Shown: positions 16,306 to 25,611, numbered from the stretch's first letter. The stretch is 64,000 nucleotides of DNA from Myxococcus virescens (GCF_900101905.1 NZ_FNAJ01000009.1:162256-226255), one strand, 5' to 3'. The notes: generated from the letters alone by a model not told the origin. Translations and numbers: made by a program.

Positions 16306-17715
16306 ATGGAACTCAACGAGATCCTCCAGATCGCCCTGCGCGGCGGTGCCTCCGACATTCATCTCAAGGCAGGCCTGCCGCCCATGTTCCGCGTGGACGG
16401 CTCGCTGGTTCCGCTGAAGGACGGCCGCCGCCTCCCTCCCGAGGAGGTGGCGCGCATGGCCTTCGGCATCATGAACGAGTTCCAGAAGGAGAAGTTCAAG
16501 GGGAGCAACGAGGTGGACCTGGCCTACGGCGTGCCGGGGCTCGGGCGCTTCCGCGTGAACGTCTTCCAGCAGCGTGGCACCGTGGGCGCCGTGCTGCGTG
16601 TCATCCCCTTCAAGGTGATGACCATCCAGGACCTGTTGCTGCCCCAGATTCTCGCCAAGATTTGCGGTGAGGAGCGCGGCCTGGTGCTGGTGACGGGCAC
16701 CACGGGCTCCGGCAAGTCCACCACGCTGGCGGCGATGATCGACTACATCAACGCCAACGAGACCAGCCACATCATGACGATTGAGGACCCCATCGAGTTC
16801 CTCATTCGCGACAAGCGCTCCATCGTGAACCAGCGCGAGGTGGGCGTGGACACGATGACCTTCGCGCAGGCGCTCAAGAGCGCGCTGCGGCAGGACCCGG
16901 ACGTCATCCTCGTGGGCGAAATGCGTGACCACGAAACCATCGAAACGGCGCTTCACGCCGCGGAGACGGGCCACCTGGTGATGTCCACGCTGCACACGCT
17001 GGACGCGACGGAGACCATCAACCGCATCGTCTCCGCCTTCCCGCCGCACCAGCAGAAGCAGGTGCGCCTCCAGCTGGCCAGCGTGCTCAAGGGCGTGGTG
17101 TCCCAGCGTCTGGTGCCGCGCGCGGACGGCAAGGGCCGCGTGGCCGCCGTGGAGGTGCTGCGCGTCACGGCCCGCGTCCGCGAGATGATTGAAGACAAGG
17201 ACCGCACGAAGGAGATCCACGACGCCATCGCCCAGGGCACGGACACGTACGGGATGCAGACCTTCGACCAGTCGCTGATGAGCCTGGTGCGGCAGGGGCT
17301 CGTCACCTACGAGGAGGCCCATCGGCAGGCCACCAACCCGGACGACTTCGCGCTGCGCTTCTCCGGCATCAGCGGCACGTCCGACTCCAAGTGGGACAAC
17401 TTCGATTCGAAGCCCGGGGAGTCGCGGCCCATTCCTGGCTCGTCCGCCTTCGCGCAGAAGGGGGCGCCCACGGCTGTCGCGGCGCCGCAGGCCGCGCCTG
17501 CTCCGGCGCCCATGGCGCAGCCCATGCGTCCGGCGGCTCCTGCAGCCCAGCAGATGCGCCCGGGAGTGCCGCCGCCGCAGGCCATGCGTCCGGGGGCTCC
17601 GGCCGGCGCGCCGGTGGGGCGTCCCATGGCGTCACCCGCCGCGCGCCCGCCAGCGCCCGCCCCGGCACCCGCCGCGGCAGGTGGGGACGACGACTTCCAG
17701 ATCGAGCGCTTCTAG
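16306..17715 (+). CDS. PilT-family twitching/secretion ATPase with Pro-rich tail
   Basis: A 469-residue hexameric retraction-type ATPase. The N-terminal PAS-like domain (ALRGGASDIHLKAGLPPMFRVDG) is followed by the RecA-like domain with Walker A GTTGSGKST near residue 131, the Asp box, Walker B ILVGEMRD and His box TGHLVMSTLHT. The tail from about residue 375 is unusual: some 85 residues of Pro/Ala/Met repeats (for example QPMRPAAPA and PGVPPPQAMRPGAP), ending in an acidic GGDDDFQIERF. Canonical PilT is about 345-370 residues and sits in a pil cluster; no pil genes are here, so I take this as a paralogue rather than the main motor. Its C-terminal AIRNLIRE-type motif is replaced by DAIAQGTDTYGMQTFDQSL. 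Confidence 0.88.
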   Translation: MELNEILQIALRGGASDIHLKAGLPPMFRVDGSLVPLKDGRRLPPEEVARMAFGIMNEFQKEKFKGSNEVDLAYGVPGLGRFRVNVFQQRGTVGAVLRVIPFKVMTIQDLLLPQILAKICGEERGLVLVTGTTGSGKSTTLAAMIDYINANETSHIMTIEDPIEFLIRDKRSIVNQREVGVDTMTFAQALKSALRQDPDVILVGEMRDHETIETALHAAETGHLVMSTLHTLDATETINRIVSAFPPHQQKQVRLQLASVLKGVVSQRLVPRADGKGRVAAVEVLRVTARVREMIEDKDRTKEIHDAIAQGTDTYGMQTFDQSLMSLVRQGLVTYEEAHRQATNPDDFALRFSGISGTSDSKWDNFDSKPGESRPIPGSSAFAQKGAPTAVAAPQAAPAPAPMAQPMRPAAPAAQQMRPGVPPPQAMRPGAPAGAPVGRPMASPAARPPAPAPAPAAAGGDDDFQIERF

Positions 17716-17764
17716 CGGCTCGCGGCGCCCACCCGGAAAGGGCAGGGCGCCCGTGCCGCGGCTG

Positions 17765-18502
17765 CTACGCGTCGTCCTCACCCAGCAGGGCCCGCAGGCG
17801 GGACAAGCGGATGGGGCCGATGAGGCCCTCCTTGGACAGCGCCTGGAGCAGCTGCGCGGTCGCCTGCACCTTGGCCTCCTGCTCCTCCTCGGGCCGGTCC
17901 ACCACCTCCGCGTCGAGCACGGCCTCCATGTGCTCGGGGTTGATGGGCGCGGGCCCTTCCGACCACGCGATGTCGAAGAGGGCGCGGGCCATGCCCTCAC
18001 GCACCTTCCGCTCCGCGTCGTTGGCGGCGGCCTTCACGAACGTGAGGAAGAGCGCGTCCACCGCCTCCTTGGTGAGCGCGGCCAGCGCGGGCACTTCACC
18101 CAGCGCCTCCTTCACGTATTCGCTGTCGAACGCGTCCACGTCCTGCTCGTAGCCGAAGGCCTCCTCCAGGAGGATGGAGGCCAGGAACGCGTCCGTCTCC
18201 TCCGGACTGGCGCCTTCCTCGGCCAGGGCCTCGCGGGCCTTCTTCGTGGGCTCCGCCAGGGCGGCGTCCTGGTCCAGCGCGCGGACCGCGGCGTGGGCCG
18301 CCAGCAGCACCAGCGAAGCCTGGGCATCGGTGGACAGGGTGCGGCCGCCCACGCCCAGCAGCACGGACTTGTGCTTCGGGTTCGCGGAGGCTGCGTCGGT
18401 GAAGGCCTGCTCTTCCACAGAGAGGTCTCCGCCCGACTGCTGCTTGAGGAGCGTCTCCCGAGCGGCATCGGCGGCGAGGAAGCGGGCGAGTACGGGGTGC
18501 AT
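17765..18502 (-). CDS. Acidic hypothetical protein
   Basis: A 245-residue soluble, acidic, helix-rich protein starting MHPVLARFLAADAARETLL. No membrane segment, signal peptide or recognised catalytic motif is visible, although cyclic patterns such as EEGASPEETDAFLASILLEEAFGYEQD suggest a helical bundle. I selected ATG 18502 over a GTG/ATG six codons upstream because MHPVL begins the conserved-looking helix. It is transcribed divergently from recX with only 35 bases between start codons. Function unknown. Confidence 0.65.
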   Translation of the reverse strand: MHPVLARFLAADAARETLLKQQSGGDLSVEEQAFTDAASANPKHKSVLLGVGGRTLSTDAQASLVLLAAHAAVRALDQDAALAEPTKKAREALAEEGASPEETDAFLASILLEEAFGYEQDVDAFDSEYVKEALGEVPALAALTKEAVDALFLTFVKAAANDAERKVREGMARALFDIAWSEGPAPINPEHMEAVLDAEVVDRPEEEQEAKVQATAQLLQALSKEGLIGPIRLSRLRALLGEDDA

Positions 18503-18537
18503 GGCCGGGCCTGTTACCACATGCTAGGTATCCCGCC

Positions 18538-19044
18538 ATGCATCCGGAGGACGAAGGGCCCGACGCTGTTCGCCGTGCCACGGACGCGTGCCTGAAGCTC
18601 CTGTCCATGCGCGGGCGCAGCCGCCGCGAACTGGAGCAGGCCCTGGCCCGGAAGGGCTTCACCGAAGCGGTGTGCGAGGCCGCGCTCGCCCGCGTGAAGG
18701 CCTGGGGCTACCTGGACGACGAACGCTTCGCGCGTGAGCGGGCCACCCTGCTCCTGGGCCGAGGCCGGCTGGGGCCGGAGGCGGTGGCCCACCGGCTGCG
18801 GGCGCACGGGCTGGAGGAGGGGACGGCCCGGCAGGCCATCTCCGAGGCCCGCGACGCGGTGTCCTTCGACGCGCTGGCCACGGCGCGGGCAGTGCTGGAG
18901 AAGCGGGGGCTGCTCGGCCGCCCGCTGGGGGCCAGGGAGCGGGCCCGCGCAGGCCGGCTCCTGGACAGCCGGGGCTTCTCGGAGGACGTCATCTACCGGC
19001 TGCTCGGAGAAGCTTCACTGGACCCCTCGGGGCCGGAGGAATAG
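18538..19044 (+). CDS. recX: Regulatory protein RecX
   Basis: A 168-residue modulator that binds RecA filaments and limits recombinase activity. The three-helix tandem repeats typical of RecX are visible: ATDACLKLLSMRGRSRRELEQALARKGF, ALARVKAWGYLDDERFARERATLLL with the conserved GYLDDxxFA, and RLGPEAVAHRLRAHGL. The last repeat ends SRGFSEDVIYRLL. Its usual partner recA is not in this window. It is followed by bamD after only one or two bases. Confidence 0.9.
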   Translation: MHPEDEGPDAVRRATDACLKLLSMRGRSRRELEQALARKGFTEAVCEAALARVKAWGYLDDERFARERATLLLGRGRLGPEAVAHRLRAHGLEEGTARQAISEARDAVSFDALATARAVLEKRGLLGRPLGARERARAGRLLDSRGFSEDVIYRLLGEASLDPSGPEE

Positions 19045-19045
19045 C

Positions 19046-19831
19046 GTGGTGGAGATGCGTTCCGCCGTCGCCTTTCTGTCCGCCTTCCTGCTGTTCGGTA
19101 CCGGGTGTGCGTCCCTCACGCAGGGCCAGGCCGGTGAGCCTGACTATGCCGCCGTCGCCGATGAAAACCTGCGGCTCGGCTCCGAGGCCCTGGAGAACAA
19201 GGACTTCTTCCGCGCCCAGAAGTACTTCGAGTACGTCCGGACGAAGTTCCCGTACCAGGAGGCCGCCCGCGAGGCCGAGCTGAAGCTGGCCGACGTGGAC
19301 TTCGAGCGCGAAGCCTTCCCCGAGGCCAAGGAGCAGTACCAGGCCTTCATCAAGCTCTACCCCACGCACGCCAAGGTGGACTACGCCGCCTTCCGCTCCG
19401 CGATGACCCACGTGCGGGCCTACCCCTCCGAGTTCTTCGCCCTGCCGCCGTCCCGCGAGAAGGACCAGGGCGAAATCCGCTCCGCGCTGGTGGCCATGGA
19501 GGAGTTCCTGCGCCAGTACCCCCAGTCTCAGTACGTGGCGGAGGCGAAGACGCAGCGGGAGGACGCTCGGCGCCGGCTCGCCTCGCACGAACTGTACGCG
19601 GCCCAGTTCTATCAGAAGCGTGAGCGCTGGAAGGCCGTGGCCCAGCGCCTGGAAGGGCTGCTGCGCCGCTACCCGGGCACGGAGTACGAGGAGGAGGCCC
19701 TCTTCGACCTGCACGAGGCGTACGTGAAGCTGAATGACACGCAGAAGGCGCAGGACACGCTGCGCCAGGTGCTGCGTCGGCTGCCGGGCACGCCCGCCGC
19801 GGAGCGCGCCCAGCGTATGCTGGGCTCGTGA
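19046..19831 (+). CDS. bamD: Outer-membrane protein assembly factor BamD
   Basis: About 261 residues, an outer-membrane lipoprotein of the BAM complex. The signal AVAFLSAFLLFGTGC ends at the lipidated cysteine. The mature part consists of TPR units typical of BamD: LGSEALENKDFFRAQKYFEYVRTKFP, ADVDFEREAFPEAKEQYQAFIKLYPTH, and KAVAQRLEGLLRRYPGTEYEEEALF. The mid-region AFFRSAMTHVR-like segment matches BamD's central repeats. GTG 19046 has GGAGGA five bases upstream; ATG 19055 is the alternative. The gene overlaps the next one by GTGA. Confidence 0.87.
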   Translation: MVEMRSAVAFLSAFLLFGTGCASLTQGQAGEPDYAAVADENLRLGSEALENKDFFRAQKYFEYVRTKFPYQEAAREAELKLADVDFEREAFPEAKEQYQAFIKLYPTHAKVDYAAFRSAMTHVRAYPSEFFALPPSREKDQGEIRSALVAMEEFLRQYPQSQYVAEAKTQREDARRRLASHELYAAQFYQKRERWKAVAQRLEGLLRRYPGTEYEEEALFDLHEAYVKLNDTQKAQDTLRQVLRRLPGTPAAERAQRMLGS

Positions 19832-20532
19832 GAACGACCCAGGACTGGAGCCGCTTCGGTGGCGGCATCATCGTCATCCTGGCGCTGGGCGCCACCCTGG
19901 CCCTGTTCGTTCCACGCTTCCTGGGCGCCGCGGCCGGCCCCGAGCTGGAAATCATCACCGCGCTCAAGGCGACGGAGTCCAGCGGCCTGTCGCTGCCCGT
20001 CCCCGGCGCGCCGGGGCCCCTGACGTCCCGGCAGCACCGCTTCGCCCGCATCACCGTCAACGTGGCGCCCGGAGGTCGGCGGGCGGAGGCGCAGGCCACG
20101 CTCGACTTCGAGGGCGCCCTGGGCGACACCCGGGTGGGCACGGCGGGCGTGGAGCGGGTACCCTTCGTGGTGCGAAACGGGTCCTGGGTGCCGGAGACGA
20201 CGGCGGCGCCCCGGCTCCAGGCGGTGGTGACGGCCCTGGAGTTCCGCCGCAGGGCGCTGCAGGCGGCGGACGCGGAGTCCCTGGGGCGGCTGGCGGGCCC
20301 GGGCACGCCCGGAGTGGGCGGGCCGGAGTGGGAGCAATTGCGCCAGGTTCGGGCGCGGGGTTACCAGGCGGAAGCGTGGTACGTCCGGCTGGAGCGGGAC
20401 GATGCGGTGGTGACGGAGCATTGGCGCCTTCAGGGGGCGCTGCCGGCGCGGCCGGTGGATACCCGGGGCCAGCGGCAACTCTCGTTGTCGCTCAGCGGTG
20501 ATGAATTCTTGTTTTCTCCCAGCCTCATGTAG
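19828..20532 (+). CDS. Membrane-anchored hypothetical protein
   Basis: A 234-residue protein with one N-terminal transmembrane helix (GGGIIVILALGATLALFVP) and a periplasmic remainder. LEIITALKATESSGLSLPVPG and a C-terminal barrel-like stretch (WYVRLERDDAVVTEHWRLQG) show no family I can name. Its GTG start overlaps the bamD stop, so it is translationally coupled to bamD; a role in envelope assembly is a guess from context. It ends near the TPR gene at 20572. Confidence 0.65.
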   Translation: MRTTQDWSRFGGGIIVILALGATLALFVPRFLGAAAGPELEIITALKATESSGLSLPVPGAPGPLTSRQHRFARITVNVAPGGRRAEAQATLDFEGALGDTRVGTAGVERVPFVVRNGSWVPETTAAPRLQAVVTALEFRRRALQAADAESLGRLAGPGTPGVGGPEWEQLRQVRARGYQAEAWYVRLERDDAVVTEHWRLQGALPARPVDTRGQRQLSLSLSGDEFLFSPSLM

Positions 20533-20571
20533 GCTGGTCGCCTCGGAGGCAGGGCCCTGGCGGGCCGATTC

Positions 20572-21294
20572 ATGGACGAGCCCCTCAAGCAGCTACTGAC
20601 CCTCGGGCGCGGCTACTTCGAGAAGAAGCAGTACGCGCAGGCCGAGCAATACCTCGCGAAGATCGTCGAGCAGAATCCGACGTTCGCGGACGTATTCAAC
20701 ATGCTCGGCATCATCTACCACGACCAGGGGCAGTTCGCCCGGGCGCAGCGCGCGTTCGAATCCGCGCTGAAGCTCAACCCCGCCTATACCGAGGCGGCGC
20801 TCAACCTGGCCGTCATCTACAACGACATGGGGAAGTACGCCGAGGCGAAGGAGGTCTACCAGGCCGCCCTCTCCCAGCAGAAATCCGGCCCGGACGAGCT
20901 GGACCCCTACGTGGAGAAGAAGATCGCCAACATGTACGGCGAGATTGGCGACGTCTTCGCCTCCAGCGGCGTGTGGGCCAAGGCCATCGAGGAGTACCGG
21001 CGCGCGCTCGCGCTGTGTCCTCAGTTCGTGGACATCCGCCTCAAGCTGGGCAATGCCCTGCGCGACGCGGGGGACAACGCGGCGGCCCTCATCGAATACG
21101 AGCAGGTCATCGCCCAGAACCCGGCGTTCATCCCGGGACACATCCAGTATGGAGTCGCGCTGTACTCGGCCGGGCGGCGGGCGGAGGCGGTGCGGGTCTG
21201 GGAGGACGTGCTGGTGCGCAGCCCCGGTAACAAGAGCGCGCAGATGTACCTCAACCTGGTGAAGGACCCCGGCAAGGCGGAGCAGGCTGGCTGA
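20572..21294 (+). CDS. TPR-repeat protein
   Basis: A 240-residue cytoplasmic protein made almost wholly of tetratricopeptide repeats. Good TPR consensus units are YFEKKQYAQAEQYLAKIVEQNP, LGIIYHDQGQFARAQRAFESALKLNP, LAVIYNDMGKYAEAKEVYQAAL, and GVWAKAIEEYRRALALCP. TPRs form scaffolds for protein interactions. Because the gene lies five bases before an FHA-domain gene, the pair is probably one operon and may form a signalling complex, but the partner is not known. No signal peptide is present. Confidence 0.82.
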   Translation: MDEPLKQLLTLGRGYFEKKQYAQAEQYLAKIVEQNPTFADVFNMLGIIYHDQGQFARAQRAFESALKLNPAYTEAALNLAVIYNDMGKYAEAKEVYQAALSQQKSGPDELDPYVEKKIANMYGEIGDVFASSGVWAKAIEEYRRALALCPQFVDIRLKLGNALRDAGDNAAALIEYEQVIAQNPAFIPGHIQYGVALYSAGRRAEAVRVWEDVLVRSPGNKSAQMYLNLVKDPGKAEQAG

Positions 21295-21299
21295 CGACC

Positions 21300-22238
21300 A
21301 TGGACACCCAAAAGACCTACGCCCTCAAGTTCATCTCAGGGAAGTACCAGGGCGGCGAATTCCCGCTGAAGGCGGACAAGCAGATCGTCATCGGCCGCTC
21401 CAGTGAGCTGGACATGGTGCTCGTGGAGGACATGGTCTCCCGCAAGCACGCGCGCATCAGCTTCTCCGATGGGAGCATCACCATCGAGGACCTGGGCTCC
21501 ACCAACGGCACCTTCGTCAACGGTGAGAAGGTGAAGCAGTCCCGCCTGAAGGAAGGGGACCGCATCCTCATTGGCACGTCCATCCTCAAGCTGGTGCACC
21601 AGGGCGCCGAAGGCGCCAGTGTGGATGAGGGCACCGCCCGCCTGAAGCTGGAGGAGGCCGCCGCGGCCCAGGCCGCGCGGACCACCAACAAGGCCAGCTC
21701 CATGACGGGGAAGATTGAAGAGATTCCCCTCCCGGACCTGCTCCAGCTGTTCCACACGTCCAAGAAGAACGGCGTGCTGGTGGTGCAGCGCAGCGACCAG
21801 GAAGGGCGCATCTACCTGCGCCAGGGCCGCGTGTACTACGCCGTCATCGGCGAGAACCACAACCTGGGGCCGCAGAAGAGCTTCAACCGCATCATCACCT
21901 GGGAAGAGGGCGACTTCGAGCTGCGCCCGGCGGAGAACCAGGAGTTCATGGTGGAGCTGGACTCGTCCACCGAGGCGCTCCTCATGGACGCGCTCCGCCA
22001 GTTGGATGAAATCAAGCGCCTGCAGCCGAGCCTCCCGACGGCGGATGCCGCGCTGGCGCTGTCCTCGCCGCTGACGCCGCCGCTCAAGGAGCTGGCGCCG
22101 GAGCTGCTGGACGTGCTGCAGCTGGTGCACAACTACGGCACCCTGAACGCGGTGATGGACCACGCGGACGCGGACGACGTCGTCACCGCCGAGGCCGTGG
22201 TGCAACTGCTCAAGCGGGACTACATCCGAGCGGCCTGA
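21300..22238 (+). CDS. FHA domain plus DUF4388 (PATAN-type) protein
   Basis: A 312-residue signalling protein. Residues about 8-100 form an FHA phosphothreonine-binding domain (IVIGRSSELD, VSRKHARIS, DLGSTNGTFVNG). Residues 130-210 match the DUF4388/PATAN family (LPDLLQLFHTSKKNGVLVV, GRIYLRQGRVYYAVIGE), which in myxobacteria and cyanobacteria sits in two-component and kinase networks. Residues 240-312 are helical with no clear family. It probably reads Ser/Thr kinase output, of which myxobacteria have many; the specific kinase is not identifiable. Start five bases after the TPR gene. Confidence 0.87.
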   Translation: MDTQKTYALKFISGKYQGGEFPLKADKQIVIGRSSELDMVLVEDMVSRKHARISFSDGSITIEDLGSTNGTFVNGEKVKQSRLKEGDRILIGTSILKLVHQGAEGASVDEGTARLKLEEAAAAQAARTTNKASSMTGKIEEIPLPDLLQLFHTSKKNGVLVVQRSDQEGRIYLRQGRVYYAVIGENHNLGPQKSFNRIITWEEGDFELRPAENQEFMVELDSSTEALLMDALRQLDEIKRLQPSLPTADAALALSSPLTPPLKELAPELLDVLQLVHNYGTLNAVMDHADADDVVTAEAVVQLLKRDYIRAA

Positions 22239-22301
22239 GCGGTGAACGGGCGGGGCCCTTTCCGGGGCCCGCGCCGGGACGGCGAGGCGTGGGGAGCGGG
22301 T

Positions 22302-23360
22302 ATGGCGGAGAAGAAGACGGACAAGGTGAAGCGCCTCACCGAGATGAGCCACTGCGCGGGCTGCGCGGCGAAGCTGCGGGCCTCGGACCTGGCGCAGGTG
22401 CTGGGAGGGCTGAAGTCCACGAAGGGCCCCCAGGCGCTGGTGGGGTTCTCCACGAATGACGACGCGGCCGTGTACCGGCTGGCGCCCGGCATGGCGGTGG
22501 TGGAGACGGTGGACTTCTTCCCACCGGTGGTGGACGACCCGTTCCAGTTCGGCGCCATCGCCGCGGCGAACGCGCTGTCGGACATCTACGCCATGGGCGC
22601 GCGGCCCCTCTTCGCGCTCAACCTGGTGTGCTTCCCGGATGAGCTCCCGCTGAAGGTGCTGTCGAAAATCCTGGCGGGCGGCCAGTCCAAGGCGGACGAG
22701 GCCGGCATCCCCATCCTGGGCGGCCACAGCATCCGGGACGCCGAGCCGAAGTTCGGCATGGCCGTCACCGGCGTGGTGCACCCGAAGAAGGTGCTCACCA
22801 ACGCGGGCGCGAAGCCGGGGGACGTGCTGTTCCTCACCAAGCCCCTGGGCTCGGGCATCGCCACCACCGCCATCAAGCGGGGCGTGGCGTCCAAGCAACT
22901 GGCGAAGCGGGCGCTGGGGGTGATGACGACGCTCAACCGGGCCGCCGGCGAGGTGTTCGCCTCCGGGAAGTTCAAGGTGAACGCCCTCACGGACGTGACG
23001 GGCTACGGCCTGTTGGGGCACCTGCTGGAGATGATGACCGCGGCGAAGGCGCGCGCCACGCTGGACCTGGAGCGCATCCCGCTCATCGCCGAGGTCCCCG
23101 CGCTGGCGGAGGACGGCGTGGTGCCCGGTGGTACGAAGTCGAACCTCGCGCACGTCCACAAGAAGGTCCGTTTCCCAGAGGGACTGCCCGAGTGCATCCA
23201 GTGGGTGCTAGCGGACGCGCAGACCAACGGCGGCCTGCTGGCCAGCGTCCCCGCACGTCAGGCGCTCAAGGCGCTCAAGGCGCTGGAGGCGGCCGGCGTG
23301 GACGCGGCGCTGATTGGTGAAGTCCAGGCGGGGAAGCCGGGCATCGACGTGGTGGGCTGA
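22302..23360 (+). CDS. selD: Selenide, water dikinase SelD
   Basis: A 352-residue enzyme that makes selenophosphate, the selenium donor for selenocysteine or 2-selenouridine in tRNA. The N-terminal active site reads SHCAGCAAK: Cys21 aligns with catalytic Cys17 of E. coli and Lys24 with Lys20, but the second cysteine (Cys19) is Ala here, and an extra Cys18 appears. NDDAAVYRL, NALSDIYAMGARPLFALN and GGHSIRDAEPKFG match the ATP-binding domains. No selA, selB or selenoprotein gene is visible nearby. GGGGAG lies six bases upstream of ATG 22302. Confidence 0.88.
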   Translation: MAEKKTDKVKRLTEMSHCAGCAAKLRASDLAQVLGGLKSTKGPQALVGFSTNDDAAVYRLAPGMAVVETVDFFPPVVDDPFQFGAIAAANALSDIYAMGARPLFALNLVCFPDELPLKVLSKILAGGQSKADEAGIPILGGHSIRDAEPKFGMAVTGVVHPKKVLTNAGAKPGDVLFLTKPLGSGIATTAIKRGVASKQLAKRALGVMTTLNRAAGEVFASGKFKVNALTDVTGYGLLGHLLEMMTAAKARATLDLERIPLIAEVPALAEDGVVPGGTKSNLAHVHKKVRFPEGLPECIQWVLADAQTNGGLLASVPARQALKALKALEAAGVDAALIGEVQAGKPGIDVVG

Positions 23361-23410
23361 GGCCCGGATTTCGCTCTGGCGGCCGGGCTCCGCTAGCATG
23401 CGGCCCCAGC

Positions 23411-24220
23411 ATGCCGTCGCCGCGCCGCCCCCTCCTCGGCCTCCTGTCGTTGCTCTGGCTGGTCCCCGTCATCGCCGGGGCGGCGGAGCGTCCCGCGCGC
23501 ATCATCATCGACCCGGGACACGGTGGCGCGAAGGAGGGCGCCAGGGGCCCCGGCAAGCTGCGGGAGAAGGACGTCGCGCTCCAGATTTCGCTCCGCCTTC
23601 GGGACAAGCTCGAGGCCGCGGGGGGCGACGTGTTCCTGACGCGCGAGCACGACACGCTGGTGTCGCTGACGGAGCGCGTGGCGTGGACCAATGACCACGC
23701 GCCCGACCTCTTCATCTCCATCCACGCCAACTCCATGCCCACGAAGCGGATGCGCGCGCGCACCGAGGGCGTGGAGACGTACTTTCTGTCCGCCAGCGCC
23801 TCCGGTGACGCCGCGCTCGCCGTGGCGGACCGGGAGAACGCGGAGGCACCCATGTCGCGCGCCGCGCGGACGGACTCCACGCTGGCCTTCATCCTCCAGG
23901 ACCTGGCGCGCACGGAGGCGCACGCGGATTCCTCGCGCCTGGCCTACGCCATCCACCCGCGCCTCGTGCGCGGCACCCGCGCGGTGAACCGGGGCGTGCA
24001 GCAGGCGCCCTTCTTCGTCCTCTCCGGCGTGGAGTGCCCGGCCGTCCTCGTGGAGGTGGGCTACATCTCCCATCCCGTGGAGGGACCTCGGCTGGCCCGG
24101 CCGGAGTACCAGGAGAAGCTGGCCGAGGCGATTACCGAGGGCGTGCTGGCCTTCCTCAAGGAGACGCGCCGCCGGGACGCCGCCCGGGGGACCGAGGTGG
24201 CGGGCCCCGTGTCGCCCTGA
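23411..24220 (+). CDS. N-acetylmuramoyl-L-alanine amidase (Amidase_3 type)
   Basis: A 269-residue exported cell-wall hydrolase. A signal peptide (LLGLLSLLWLVPVIAGAAE) is followed by the zinc amidase fold: IIIDPGHGGAKEGA (zinc ligand His), REKDVALQISLRL (catalytic/zinc Glu), LFISIHANSMP (zinc His) and VLVEVGYISHPVEG near the end with the catalytic Glu. This matches AmiA/B/C-type enzymes that cleave between MurNAc and the stem peptide during cell separation. No LysM or AMIN domain is attached. The start MPSPRR has an unremarkable ribosome site. Confidence 0.9.
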   Translation: MPSPRRPLLGLLSLLWLVPVIAGAAERPARIIIDPGHGGAKEGARGPGKLREKDVALQISLRLRDKLEAAGGDVFLTREHDTLVSLTERVAWTNDHAPDLFISIHANSMPTKRMRARTEGVETYFLSASASGDAALAVADRENAEAPMSRAARTDSTLAFILQDLARTEAHADSSRLAYAIHPRLVRGTRAVNRGVQQAPFFVLSGVECPAVLVEVGYISHPVEGPRLARPEYQEKLAEAITEGVLAFLKETRRRDAARGTEVAGPVSP

Positions 24221-24307
24221 GTGCAACGGCGCCAAGGCAATCGACACCCGCGCGGCGTGGCTCTGGTAGAGAAGAGGACGCTCGTCCTCATTTCCCAGGA
24301 GCCTGCT

Positions 24308-25021
24308 GTGCGTTCCTTTCAACGTGGTGCGCTGGACCTTCGCCCCGTCGTCCTCACCCCCGGTGTCTCCCGCTACGCGGAGGGCTCGGTGCAGGTGGAG
24401 TTCGGCCACACCAAGGTGCTCGTCACCTGCTCCACGGAGGAGCGCGTTCCGCCGCACCTGATGGGCAAGGGCTCCGGCTGGGTGACGGCGGAGTACGGCA
24501 TGTTGCCGCGCGCCACGCACTCGCGGAACCAGCGTGAGTCCGCCAAGGGCAAGCAGACGGGCCGCACCATGGAAATCCAGCGGCTCATCGGCCGCTCCCT
24601 GCGCGCCGCGGTGGACCTGTCCACCCTGGGGCCTCGCACCCTGACGCTGGACTGTGACGTGCTCCAGGCGGACGGCGGCACCCGCACCGCTTCCATCACC
24701 GGGGCCTACGTGGCGCTGGTGCTGGCGCTGCGCTCGCTGCAGAAGGCCGGAACCCTCTCCAAGCTGCCCAAGCTGACGCCGCTAGCGGCCGTGTCCGTGG
24801 GCATCGTCAAGGGCGAGGTCCGGGTGGACCTGGACTACGACGAGGACTCCACCGCGGATGTGGACCTGAACCTGGTGGCCACCGCGGACGGCCGCATGGT
24901 GGAGCTGCAGGGGACGGCGGAGCACCAGCTCTTCGACCGCAAGGCCCTGGACGCCATGGTGGACGGCGGGCTGGCCGCCATCCAGAAGCTGACCGCCGCG
25001 CAGGCGCAGGTGCTGGGATGA
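24308..25021 (+). CDS. rph: Ribonuclease PH
   Basis: A 237-residue phosphorolytic 3'-5' exoribonuclease that trims tRNA 3' ends and helps degrade rRNA. Conserved blocks: [48 protein letters not shown] (the phosphate-binding Arg pair), [39 protein letters not shown], and [15 protein letters not shown]. The start is GTG at 24308 with AGGAG seven bases upstream. The final ATG of its own sequence overlaps the stop with rdgB, an rph-rdgB pairing common in bacteria. Confidence 0.96.
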   Translation: MRSFQRGALDLRPVVLTPGVSRYAEGSVQVEFGHTKVLVTCSTEERVPPHLMGKGSGWVTAEYGMLPRATHSRNQRESAKGKQTGRTMEIQRLIGRSLRAAVDLSTLGPRTLTLDCDVLQADGGTRTASITGAYVALVLALRSLQKAGTLSKLPKLTPLAAVSVGIVKGEVRVDLDYDEDSTADVDLNLVATADGRMVELQGTAEHQLFDRKALDAMVDGGLAAIQKLTAAQAQVLG

Positions 25022-25611
25022 CGGTGAAGCCCCGGCTGCTCTTCGCCACGTCCAACCAGGGCAAGCTGCGCGAGCTGCGCGGCCTCGTCGGAGACTCGGT
25101 GGAGGTGGTGTCCCTGGCGGACCTGCCTCCCGTGCCCGAGCCCGTGGAGGACGGCGCCACGTTCGAGGAGAACGCGGTGAAGAAGGCCCGCGCCTATGCG
25201 GACGCCACGGGGATGCTCACCCTGGCGGATGACTCCGGCCTGTGCGTGGACGCGCTGGGCGGCAGGCCCGGTGTGCAGTCCGCGCGCTATGCCCCGGGGG
25301 ATGACCGGGCCCGTTACGAGAAGCTGCTGACCGAGCTGGCCGGCGTGCCCGACGCGCAGCGCACCGCGTCCTTCCGCTGCGCGCTGGCGCTGGTGGGGCC
25401 CGGAGGAGGGGAGGCGAAGGTGGAGGTGGGGCAGTGCCAGGGCCGTATCGGCCACGCCCCGAAGGGAAGCCATGGTTTCGGCTATGACCCCGTCTTCATC
25501 CTTCCGGGCGGCGACCGTGCCCTGGCGGAGCTGACGCCGGAGGAGAAGTCGGCCATTTCCCACCGGGGGAAGGCCTTCCAGAAGATGAAGCCCCACCTGC
25601 TGGGCTTGTAG
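25018..25611 (+). CDS. rdgB: dITP/XTP pyrophosphatase (RdgB/HAM1 family)
   Basis: A 197-residue enzyme that removes dITP and XTP from nucleotide pools, preventing mutagenic incorporation. [57 protein letters not shown] and [16 protein letters not shown] are the standard family motifs, including the metal-binding DDSGL. Its ATG overlaps the TGA of rph (ATGA), so the two are translated from one message. Confidence 0.95.
   Translation: MTVKPRLLFATSNQGKLRELRGLVGDSVEVVSLADLPPVPEPVEDGATFEENAVKKARAYADATGMLTLADDSGLCVDALGGRPGVQSARYAPGDDRARYEKLLTELAGVPDAQRTASFRCALALVGPGGGEAKVEVGQCQGRIGHAPKGSHGFGYDPVFILPGGDRALAELTPEEKSAISHRGKAFQKMKPHLLGL

Noticed and set aside
22302..23360. SelD as a sign of selenoprotein genes in the window
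   Set aside because: No in-frame TGA selenocysteine candidate or SECIS-like hairpin in a conserved gene was seen.
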